A stretch of DNA of 6,381 bases from JAJKIP01 sp040509055 (GTDB lineage: Bacteria; Bacteroidota; Bacteroidia; Chitinophagales; Chitinophagaceae). Below, piece after piece: positions 1-5,438 of the stretch (the stretch's first letter is position 1; the number at the start of each line of letters is the position of its first letter). The notes under the pieces were generated by a model. It saw nothing but the letters and a program-made list of their open reading frames with translations. It was not told the origin of the DNA and searched no databases. The stretch lies in the NCBI GenBank assembly GCA_040509055.1, contig JBEVLT010000282.1, positions 1-6,381 on the forward strand, read 5' to 3'. Both the position numbers and the translations under genes were made by a program.

Positions 1-440
1 CAGGAACGTCGGGAACAAACCTGTTCCTGGAAACACTTTCGGAAGAGCTGAACAAGCGATTAGACCAAAAGAAGATCGCGACCGTCTACCATCACCTTGG
101 CAACAACCAGGCCGCGGCAAATACCACATTTAATGAAATTATAGCGAAGACCCGGTTCGATGCAGTGCTTCAGTTTGCCCAATTGGACGAAACGCACAAC
201 CCGATATTTGTGGGCGCAGGGTACGGCAGCGTACCGATGAGCAATGGATCTTCTATGGGGTATTCCTATTCCTACCGGGAGATCCGCTTCCAACAAAAGT
301 TCCTGATGCGTTATTTTGAATTCTCAGACCTGCTTCATTCCAGGATCGACGTGGATCTTGGGGTAAGAATGGACTTCCTGAATCCGCGTGACTATTCCAC
401 CTTATCGGATTACGTTATCCGCAGTTTAAAGATCAGGTGA
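1..440 (+). CDS. Unrecognised protein, C-terminal 145 residues (5' end outside window)
   Basis: The frame beginning at base 3 is open from the window edge to a TGA at 438-440, giving 145 codons with no start visible; an internal GTG at 165 is not needed as a start. The first part (from TNLFLETLSEELNKRL through TFNEIIAKTRFDAVLQFAQ) reads like alternating helix and strand. A short Gly/Ser/Tyr-rich stretch follows (GYGSVPMSNGSSMGYSYSY), then a strand-rich end finishing DYVIRSLKIR. The order of a helix with 'ELNKRL', a 'DAVLQF' strand, a variable Gly/Ser/Tyr insert, then a 'RIDVDL' strand and a last 'YVIRSL' helix recalls small secreted or lipoprotein-like proteins of Bacteroidota that look like a TolB-N/DUF4136-type fold. 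That is an impression, not an identification. No catalytic motif or membrane segment is visible. The gene converges on folB and ends 36 bases from its stop. I am fairly sure it is coding and unsure of its function. Confidence 0.7.
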   Translation, partial: GTSGTNLFLETLSEELNKRLDQKKIATVYHHLGNNQAAANTTFNEIIAKTRFDAVLQFAQLDETHNPIFVGAGYGSVPMSNGSSMGYSYSYREIRFQQKFLMRYFEFSDLLHSRIDVDLGVRMDFLNPRDYSTLSDYVIRSLKIR

Positions 441-475
441 CCGGGCCGGCTGCAAAGGCTTTGTAAATAGCCCGG
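441..475. terminator. Candidate bidirectional terminator hairpin between convergent genes
   Basis: An outer stem pairs CCGGGC (441-446) with GCCCGG (470-475). After a 4x4 internal loop, an inner stem pairs TGCAAA (451-456) with TTTGTA (460-465, one G-T wobble) around a 3-base loop. The structure starts right after the TGA of the left gene and ends one base before the stop codon of folB, so it could serve both convergent transcripts. There is no strong T-run on either side, so intrinsic termination is inferred from position and symmetry rather than from a classic motif. Confidence 0.45.
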
Positions 476-476
476 C

Positions 477-842
477 TTAGGGATAAACCCGTGTGTATTT
501 CACCACCGTGCTTCCTTCAAACCGGTCGATCGGCGGGTTCAGCTTCTCCACGGATACAATGAGTTGCTTTATCTGTGGAAACCGCTGGTGTGCTGCCTGC
601 GCCATCGACTGCACCAGCGTCTCCAGCAGGTCTACCGGCTGCTGCATGATCCCGTTGACCAGCTCAAAGAGTACCACATAATCGATCGTATCCTCCAGCG
701 AGATGATCATCCCGGATGCCGGCGGATAACTTACCTCCATATTCACCACGAAATCGTTTCCCTTCTGTCTTTCTTCAGGATACAGGCCATGGTAAGCTCT
801 GAACCGGACGTTATTTAAGACTATGGTAAGCAGTTCTGACAC
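477..842 (-). CDS. folB: Dihydroneopterin aldolase
   Basis: This 121-residue protein catalyses the conversion of 7,8-dihydroneopterin to 6-hydroxymethyl-dihydropterin plus glycolaldehyde, a cytoplasmic step of folate synthesis. The full length fits the family (about 120 residues). The N-terminal signature VRFRAYHGLYPEER (12-25) includes the conserved YHG and the acidic residue at E24 aligned with Glu22 of the S. aureus enzyme. DTIDY (51-55) provides the pterin-pocket Tyr, DLLETL (71-76) the pterin-anchoring Glu at E74, and VSVEKLNPPI (96-105) the catalytic Lys at K100. The start is a GTG at 842: the frame upstream runs into a TAA at 876-878 without any ATG, and the next Met (residue 36) would remove the signature. 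No Shine-Dalgarno is seen; the bases before the GTG read CTTCTTCTCC. It lies downstream of trxB on the same strand, but across a 228-base repeat-rich gap, so it probably has its own promoter, which I could not place. The family call is secure. Confidence 0.96.
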   Translation of the reverse strand: MSELLTIVLNNVRFRAYHGLYPEERQKGNDFVVNMEVSYPPASGMIISLEDTIDYVVLFELVNGIMQQPVDLLETLVQSMAQAAHQRFPQIKQLIVSVEKLNPPIDRFEGSTVVKYTRVYP

Positions 843-852
843 GGAGAAGAAG

Positions 853-887
853 TTTAAAATTGGAATGTTTAAAGTTTAGGGGTCTTA
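853..887 (-). repeat. Degenerate 7-base tandem repeat in the folB leader
   Basis: Read on the minus strand towards folB, the bases fall into 7-base steps: TAAGACC, CCTAAAC, TTTAAAC, ATTCCAA, TTTTAAA, followed by CTTCTTC and TCC before the GTG. The TAAAC/TTTAAA core recurs with period 7. The end of the array lies 10 bases before the folB start codon, so it would be in the leader of the mRNA or overlap the promoter. The unit resembles the one at 984-1011, in opposite orientation. Confidence 0.55.
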
Positions 888-1010
888 TACCAGTATGCGA
901 ACTACAGGTGTGTATCTTGCCGACAGCAGGACGTCAAGGTTAATTTGCTGGGGTAGTTCTATCCGGGAATAAACGCTGTGCGTAAGAACTTTAGACCTTA
1001 AACTTTAAAC
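867..1010. repeat. Imperfect inverted repeat enclosing about 107 bases
   Basis: GTTTAAAGTTTA (867-878) is the exact reverse complement of TAAACTTTAAAC (999-1010). After a short mismatch (GG against T), GGTCT (881-885) pairs with AGACC (993-997). This gives 17 pairs in total. Inside are two further nested arms: GAACTAC (899-905) with GTAGTTC (953-959), and CAGCA (924-928) with TGCTG (946-950). The enclosed DNA has no credible reading frame. It could be a structured RNA end of trxB, a folB leader element, or a small repeat-derived insertion; the sequence does not decide. Confidence 0.45.
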
Positions 1011-1011
1011 T
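984..1011 (+). repeat. Degenerate 7-base tandem repeat (TTAAACT)
   Basis: Four 7-base steps are seen on the plus strand: AAGAACT, TTAGACC, TTAAACT, TTAAACT, the last two identical. It has the same core as the array in front of folB, but faces the other way. It lies in the gap 60 bases downstream of the trxB stop. Confidence 0.6.
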
Positions 1012-1031
1012 CTACCGAAGACAGGCCCCAA

Positions 1032-1067
1032 CCTTTTAACTTTTTAAACCTGTTAAACCCTTGAAAC
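1032..1067 (+). repeat. 9-base degenerate tandem repeat just beyond the trxB stop
   Basis: Four consecutive 9-base units on the plus strand, CCTTTTAAC, TTTTTAAAC, CTGTTAAAC and CCTTGAAAC, share a (T)TTAAAC-like end. They finish 3 bases from the trxB stop codon (1071-1073). In the trxB transcript they would be an A/G/T-rich 3' untranslated tract of GTTTAAAAA type. The core is the same as in the 7-base arrays nearby, suggesting a common origin with changed unit length. Confidence 0.5.
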
Positions 1068-1070
1068 TTT

Positions 1071-2018
1071 TTAGTGCAACCCCTTCTCTCCCAGGTATCG
1101 CTCCGCATCCAGCGCGGCCATACAGCCGCTGCCGGCAGCCGTTACAGCCTGGCGGTAGGTTTTGTCCTGCACGTCACCGGCCGCAAATACGCCTTCGACA
1201 TTCGTTTTGGTAGTACCGGGAATGGTTTTCAGGTAGCCGGCTTCGTCCATATCCAGCCAGCCTTTGAAAATATCGGAGTTGGGCTGGTGGCCGATCGCCA
1301 CAAAAAAGCCGTTAACAGGAATGGTTGTCGTCTCGCCGGTCTGGTTGTTGCGTACGCGCACACCATTGACGGTCCGGTCGCCTAATATCTCGTCGGTCTC
1401 GGTATTCCAGTATACTTTGATGTTGGGCGCGTTCAGCACGCGGTCCTGCATCACTTTGCTGGCCCGCATCTCGCCTTTGCGCACAAACATGTGCACGGTG
1501 GTACAGAGCTTGGACAGGTACAGGGCCTCTTCTGCCGCCGTATCCCCTGCGCCTACGATAGCCACTTCCTTGCCGCGGAAGAAAAAGCCGTCGCACACGG
1601 CGCAGGCACTGACGCCAAACCCGTTAAGCCGCTGCTCACTTTCCAGGCCCAGCCATTTGGCAGAGGCGCCGGTGGCAATGATCACGGCATCGGCCTCGAT
1701 CCACTTCTCTTCATCGATCTGCACTTTATAAGGCTGTGCCGAAAAATCCACCTTCGTAGCCAGCCCGAAGCGGATATCCGCTCCCATGCGCTTGGCCTGT
1801 TTTTCAAAATCGATCATCATTTCCGGGCCCTGTATCCCTTCCGGGTAGCCGGGATAGTTCTCTACTTCGGTGGTAATGGTGAGCTGGCCGCCCGGCTGAA
1901 TGCCCTGGTACAATACAGGTTTCAGGTTGGCCCTGGAAGCGTAGATCGCTGCGGTATAACCCGCAGGTCCGCTGCCAATGATCAATACGTGTACTTTTTC
2001 TGTTGTTTCGTCTGGCAT
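1071..2018 (-). CDS. trxB: Thioredoxin-disulfide reductase (NADPH, FAD)
   Basis: This 315-residue flavoenzyme passes electrons from NADPH through FAD and a redox-active disulfide to thioredoxin in the cytoplasm. Domains in order: FAD-binding Rossmann motif GSGPAG (15-20); a GGQLTITTEVENYPG segment (43-57) typical of the family; ATG (116-118); the redox pair CAVC (C139, C142) followed by DG; the NADPH-domain motif GAGDTAAEEA (156-165); and the C-terminal FAD motif GDVQDKTYRQ (281-290). The family's 2'-phosphate motif HRRxxxR appears as VRKGEMR (179-185), so His is Val and the second Arg is Lys, while two Arg remain. I chose the ATG at 2018 because the Rossmann strand begins six residues later, as in homologues. 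An in-frame start at 2084 would add 22 residues of unrelated sequence and overlap the candidate promoter. No Shine-Dalgarno is visible. It is followed by folB and preceded by the pump gene, 93 bases away. Confidence 0.96.
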   Translation of the reverse strand: MPDETTEKVHVLIIGSGPAGYTAAIYASRANLKPVLYQGIQPGGQLTITTEVENYPGYPEGIQGPEMMIDFEKQAKRMGADIRFGLATKVDFSAQPYKVQIDEEKWIEADAVIIATGASAKWLGLESEQRLNGFGVSACAVCDGFFFRGKEVAIVGAGDTAAEEALYLSKLCTTVHMFVRKGEMRASKVMQDRVLNAPNIKVYWNTETDEILGDRTVNGVRVRNNQTGETTTIPVNGFFVAIGHQPNSDIFKGWLDMDEAGYLKTIPGTTKTNVEGVFAAGDVQDKTYRQAVTAAGSGCMAALDAERYLGEKGLH

Positions 2019-2053
2019 AATGCTGTCGTTCCGCTTTAAAAAACAAATAACTG

Positions 2054-2085
2054 CAAAAGAAAGTTTATTTGACCAAAATGCCAAA
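2054..2085 (-). promoter_or_regulatory. Candidate Bacteroidota-type promoter for trxB
   Basis: On the minus strand TTTG (2085-2082) is followed after 20 bases by TTCTTTTG (2061-2054), one mismatch from the TAnnTTTG -7 element. Spacing fits the Bacteroidota pattern, and transcription would begin about 30 bases before the trxB ATG. A second, weaker pair overlaps it (TTTG at 2077-2074, GTTATTTG at 2051-2044, spacing 22). The region is T-rich, so chance matches are easy; this is a prediction only. Confidence 0.4.
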
Positions 2086-2111
2086 CAACACCCGCCGCGC
2101 CTGTTACCATC

Positions 2112-5100
2112 TTATCCCAGCCGTTCGTCTACGATGCGCTGGTCGATCTCTTCCTGCTTTTTCTGTTCTTCCTGCAGGCGCTTCAGTTTTTTGCGGTAAG
2201 AAAGTTTAGTGATCAGCACGAACAGCACCGGCACCACGAAGATGGCCAGCGTGGTGGCCGCGATCATGCCGCCAAATACCGTCCAGCCGATGGTCTTGCG
2301 GCTTTCGGCTGCAGCGCCGCTGGCAAACATCAGCGGCAGCACCCCGAGGATAAAGGCCAGGGAGGTCATCACGATCGGGCGCAGCCGCAGGCTTACGGCC
2401 TGGAGCGTGGCATGCACCACGTCTACGCCTTTGTCCACCCGCTCCTTGGCAAACTCCACGATCAGGATGGCATTTTTGGCTGCCAGCCCGATCAGGGTGA
2501 TCAGCCCGATCTGTGCATAGATATTATTGTTCAGGTCCGGGAACAAGGTGAGCGTAAGGATGGAGCCAAAGGCCCCGATCGGCACGGCAAACAACACCGA
2601 GAACGGTACGGACCAGCTTTCGTACAGGGCGGCCAGGAACAGGAACACGAAGATGATCGAGATGGCAAAAATGGTGGTCTGCTGGCCGCCGGCCGTTATC
2701 TCCTCGCGGCTCATGCCGGAGAATTCGAAACCATAACCGGCCGGTAGTGTTTTAGCCACTTCGCGCAGCGCCTCGATGGCCTGCCCGCTGCTGTAGCCGG
2801 GCTTGGAGTTGCCGTTTATTTCCACCGAACGGTAGATATTGTAATGCGAGATCACGGCAGGCGCTTCGATAACGCGGGTGGTGATCAGCGAGCCCAGCGG
2901 CACCATGCCCCCCTGGCTGTTGCGCACATAGTATTTTTCGATGGACGACAATCCTCCCCTGAACGTACTGTCTGCCTGCGACATCACGCGGAAGTTGCGC
3001 CCGTACAGGTTGAAATCGTTTACATAACTGCTGCCCAGGTAGGTGGAAAGCGTGCTGAATACATCCGACACAAGCACGCCCTGTTTCTTCGCCTGCTCCT
3101 TGTCCACATCTACCTGGTAGCTGGGTGTGCGGGCGTTGAAGAAAGTATAAGCGGCGCCGATCTCCGGCCGCTGGTTCAGCTTGCCGAGAAAGTCGCGGGC
3201 CACGCTTTCAAACTGCTGTATATTGTCTGTGGTACCGGTCTGCTGCAGCTGGAAGCTGAAGCCGGCGGTAGACCCCAGGCCCGGGATAGCCGGCGGGGCA
3301 ATGGGTAATACCCGTGCTTCTTTGATATCGGCCGTAGCAGCCCTGATCCTGGCGATCACGGACTGCACATGGTGCTCTTTCCCTTTCCGGTCATCCCAGG
3401 ATTTCAGGTTCACGAACAGGGTGCCCACGTTGGATTTGTTGGAAAAACTGATGATGTTCAGCCCGGCTAGCCCACCTACCACTTTGATCTCCGGCATTTT
3501 TTGGATGCGGCCCATGATCTCTTTCAGCATGGCGATGCTGCGCGTGGTAGAGCTGGCTTCCGGCATCTCGTAGGTCACGAACATGCGGCCTTCGTCTTCG
3601 GTAGGGATAAAGCCGGTAGGCTTGCTCTTGAACAGGAAGAACAGGCCGACAAACAACGCGACCAGCATCACCAGCACATAGGGTGTGCCTTTGATCCATT
3701 TGGCCACACCGTTGGTATAGCTGTTGGTCATGCGGCCAAATCCTCTGTTGAACCAGCCAAAGAACTTTTCAAATATGTTTTTCCGCGCCGCTTCATCCCC
3801 GGATGGTTTGAGCATAAGCGTACACAGGGCCGGTGTGAGCGACAAGGCTACGAAGGCGGAAATGATCACCGAAGCAGCAATGGTAATGGCAAACTGCTGG
3901 AACAGCCGGCCCACGATACCGGGAATGAACCCGACCGGTACAAACACCGCAGCCAGGATCAGCGCAATGGCGATCACAGGGCCGGATATATCCTTCATCG
4001 CCTTGCGCGTGGCTTCCAGCGGCGACATTTTTTCATGATCGATATTGTGCTGCACCGCTTCCACCACCACGATGGCATCATCCACCACGATGCCGATAGC
4101 CAGCACGAAGGCGAACAACGTAAGCGTATTGATGGTAAAGCCCAAAGAGCTGAACAGGATAAACGTACCGATCAGCGATACGGGAATGGCCAGCACCGGT
4201 ATCAGCGTAGCCCTCCAGTTTTGCAGGAACAGGAACACCACCAGTATCACGAGCACCAGGGCGATCACCAGCGTTTCCACCACTTCATGGATGGATACCT
4301 GCACCACCGAGGCCGTTTCCAGCGGCACCAGGAAGTCGATATCACGGGGAAAGCTTTTCCTGAGCTCTTCGAGTGCATTGTTCACGCCTTTATATGTGTC
4401 CAGCGCATTGGCGCCCGGAGCCTGGTACACCAGTACAAAGGCTGCCGGCTTTCCGTTTACAAAGGCATTGGCCGTATAGTCAAACTTACCCAGCTCCACA
4501 CGGGCCACATCTTTCAGGTACACGATGCTGCCGTCGGCCGGGCGGGTACGTACAATGATATTTTCAAACTGCTCGCGCGTATTGATGCGGCTGTTGGTAA
4601 GAATGCTGTATTCAAAGGTCTGTGCACCGGGTTGCGGGTTGCCGCCGACGGTACCCCCGGCCACCTGCAGGTTCTGCTCCTGCAATGCGGCATTCACTTC
4701 AGCCGGCGTCATGCCCAGGGCGGCCAGCTTTTCCGGGTTCAGCCAGATACGCATGCTGAAATCATCGGCACGGGAAAAGATATCACCCACGCCCTTTACC
4801 CGCAGCAGTGCGTCTTTTACATACAGGTTCACATAGTTGCCGATAAAGTTGATGTCGTGCGAACCGTTGGGCGAATAAAACGCCAGCGCCATCATGATGG
4901 CAGGGTTCCGCTTGCGCACCGTCAGGCCCAGGCGCTTTACGGCGTCCGGCAGCGATGGCTCGGCCACGCTTACCCGGTTTTGTACATCGAGCGTGGCAAT
5001 ATTGATATCCGTGCCCACCGCAAAGTTCACCGTGATGCTGCTTTGCCCGCTGCTGGTACTGTTGCTCGTCATATAGGTCATGCCGGGCGTACCGTTCACC

Positions 5101-5306
5101 TGGGTTTCAATAGCGGTGGTAGTGGTTTGCTCCACCGTTTGCGCGTCGGCGCCGGTGAAGTTGCCCGATATGGATACCGTGGGCGGCGAAATATCAGGGT
5201 ATTGCGCCACCGGCAGGTTGATCAGCGAAATGAGACCTACCAGTACGAGTACGATGGAAATAACGATGGCGGTAACCGGCCGTTTGATAAAAGTTTCTGC
5301 TATCAT
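2112..5306 (-). CDS. RND efflux pump inner-membrane subunit, AcrB/MexB-like (HAE-1 type)
   Basis: This 1064-residue proton-driven exporter of the inner membrane would capture drugs or other hydrophobic compounds from the periplasm and pass them to an outer-membrane channel. The length matches AcrB (about 1050). The order is: TM1 (about 10-30), a porter/docking domain (31-335), TM2-TM6 (about 338-498), an amphipathic linker and TM7 (about 540-560), the second porter/docking domain (561-870), TM8-TM12 (about 875-1035), and a charged tail (1036-1064, rich in K, E, Q). Proton-relay residues are intact: D409 and D410 in AIGIVVDDAIVVVEAV (TM4), K944 in GLAAKNAILIVEFAKE (TM10), and R974 and T981 in RLRPIVMTS (TM11). 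In the drug pocket, the AcrB Phe610/615/617 positions read L613, I618 and S620, while Phe628 is kept as F631. The ATG at 5306 begins the classic MIAETFIKRP start. The adaptor gene lies upstream on the same strand; no channel gene follows. Substrates cannot be deduced. Confidence 0.95.
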   Translation of the reverse strand: MIAETFIKRPVTAIVISIVLVLVGLISLINLPVAQYPDISPPTVSISGNFTGADAQTVEQTTTTAIETQVNGTPGMTYMTSNSTSSGQSSITVNFAVGTDINIATLDVQNRVSVAEPSLPDAVKRLGLTVRKRNPAIMMALAFYSPNGSHDINFIGNYVNLYVKDALLRVKGVGDIFSRADDFSMRIWLNPEKLAALGMTPAEVNAALQEQNLQVAGGTVGGNPQPGAQTFEYSILTNSRINTREQFENIIVRTRPADGSIVYLKDVARVELGKFDYTANAFVNGKPAAFVLVYQAPGANALDTYKGVNNALEELRKSFPRDIDFLVPLETASVVQVSIHEVVETLVIALVLVILVVFLFLQNWRATLIPVLAIPVSLIGTFILFSSLGFTINTLTLFAFVLAIGIVVDDAIVVVEAVQHNIDHEKMSPLEATRKAMKDISGPVIAIALILAAVFVPVGFIPGIVGRLFQQFAITIAASVIISAFVALSLTPALCTLMLKPSGDEAARKNIFEKFFGWFNRGFGRMTNSYTNGVAKWIKGTPYVLVMLVALFVGLFFLFKSKPTGFIPTEDEGRMFVTYEMPEASSTTRSIAMLKEIMGRIQKMPEIKVVGGLAGLNIISFSNKSNVGTLFVNLKSWDDRKGKEHHVQSVIARIRAATADIKEARVLPIAPPAIPGLGSTAGFSFQLQQTGTTDNIQQFESVARDFLGKLNQRPEIGAAYTFFNARTPSYQVDVDKEQAKKQGVLVSDVFSTLSTYLGSSYVNDFNLYGRNFRVMSQADSTFRGGLSSIEKYYVRNSQGGMVPLGSLITTRVIEAPAVISHYNIYRSVEINGNSKPGYSSGQAIEALREVAKTLPAGYGFEFSGMSREEITAGGQQTTIFAISIIFVFLFLAALYESWSVPFSVLFAVPIGAFGSILTLTLFPDLNNNIYAQIGLITLIGLAAKNAILIVEFAKERVDKGVDVVHATLQAVSLRLRPIVMTSLAFILGVLPLMFASGAAAESRKTIGWTVFGGMIAATTLAIFVVPVLFVLITKLSYRKKLKRLQEEQKKQEEIDQRIVDERLG

Positions 5307-5334
5307 GGTAAATACTGACTGGTGAATGGTGAAT
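5307..5334 (-). repeat. 7-base tandem repeat abutting the pump start codon
   Basis: Read towards the pump, the bases form ATTCACC, ATTCACC, AGTCAGT, ATTTACC, then ATG. Two units are identical, the fourth differs by one base, and the third is degenerate. The array occupies the place where a ribosome binding site would be expected, and no Shine-Dalgarno is present. It could affect translation initiation or simply be a remnant of an intergenic repeat. Confidence 0.55.
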
Positions 5335-5388
5335 GACCGCCATTACACGCTTCGGATAAATTTGTTATCGTATCAGCCAACCAGCCGG

Positions 5389-5424
5389 ATCGTCGTAAAC
5401 GATATATCCCGACCAGACCGGTCG
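5389..5424. other. Two adjacent small hairpins in the adaptor-pump gap
   Basis: CGACC (5410-5414) pairs with GGTCG (5420-5424) around a 5-base loop, and ATCGT (5389-5393) pairs with ACGAT (5399-5403) around another 5-base loop. On the minus-strand transcript they begin 14 bases after the adaptor stop. There is no T-run, so a strong terminator is unlikely. They might stabilise the 3' end of the adaptor message or set different adaptor and pump levels. Stems this short can also arise by chance. Confidence 0.3.
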
Positions 5425-5438
5425 CTCAATTTTGCTCC

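Noticed and set aside
60..296. 78-codon minus-strand frame inside the first gene
   Set aside because: The plus-strand frame is open across the entire 1-440 region and has more natural composition; the minus frame is short and has no motif.
935..942. TAACCTTG on the minus strand as a possible folB -7 element
   Set aside because: It has one mismatch, and no -33 TTTG is found at suitable spacing, so I do not call it a promoter.
843..1070. CRISPR-like array in the repeat-rich gap
   Set aside because: The units are 7-9 bases and contiguous, without unique spacers, so this is simple tandem repetition and not CRISPR.
1491..2039. 182-codon plus-strand frame opposite trxB
   Set aside because: It lies fully antisense to a complete thioredoxin reductase and has no recognisable motif or plausible leader.
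2019..2084. N-terminal extension of trxB from an in-frame start at 2084
   Set aside because: It would add 22 residues before the normal start, is absent from the family pattern, and overlaps the A/T-rich promoter-like region.
2085..2111. Possible terminator after the pump gene
   Set aside because: Only a 4-pair AACA/TGTT stem is seen around a GC-rich loop, with no T-run; this is too weak to call.
3501..5318. 605-codon open frame on the plus strand, opposite the pump gene
   Set aside because: It is the antisense shadow of a GC-rich-codon gene. Its translation is rich in His, Arg and Gln with no domain pattern, while the minus strand encodes a complete RND pump.
5357..5364. TAAATTTG on the plus strand, a perfect match to the TAnnTTTG -7 element
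   Set aside because: No TTTG or TTG lies at the right distance upstream, and it would point antisense into the adaptor gene; it is probably a chance match.
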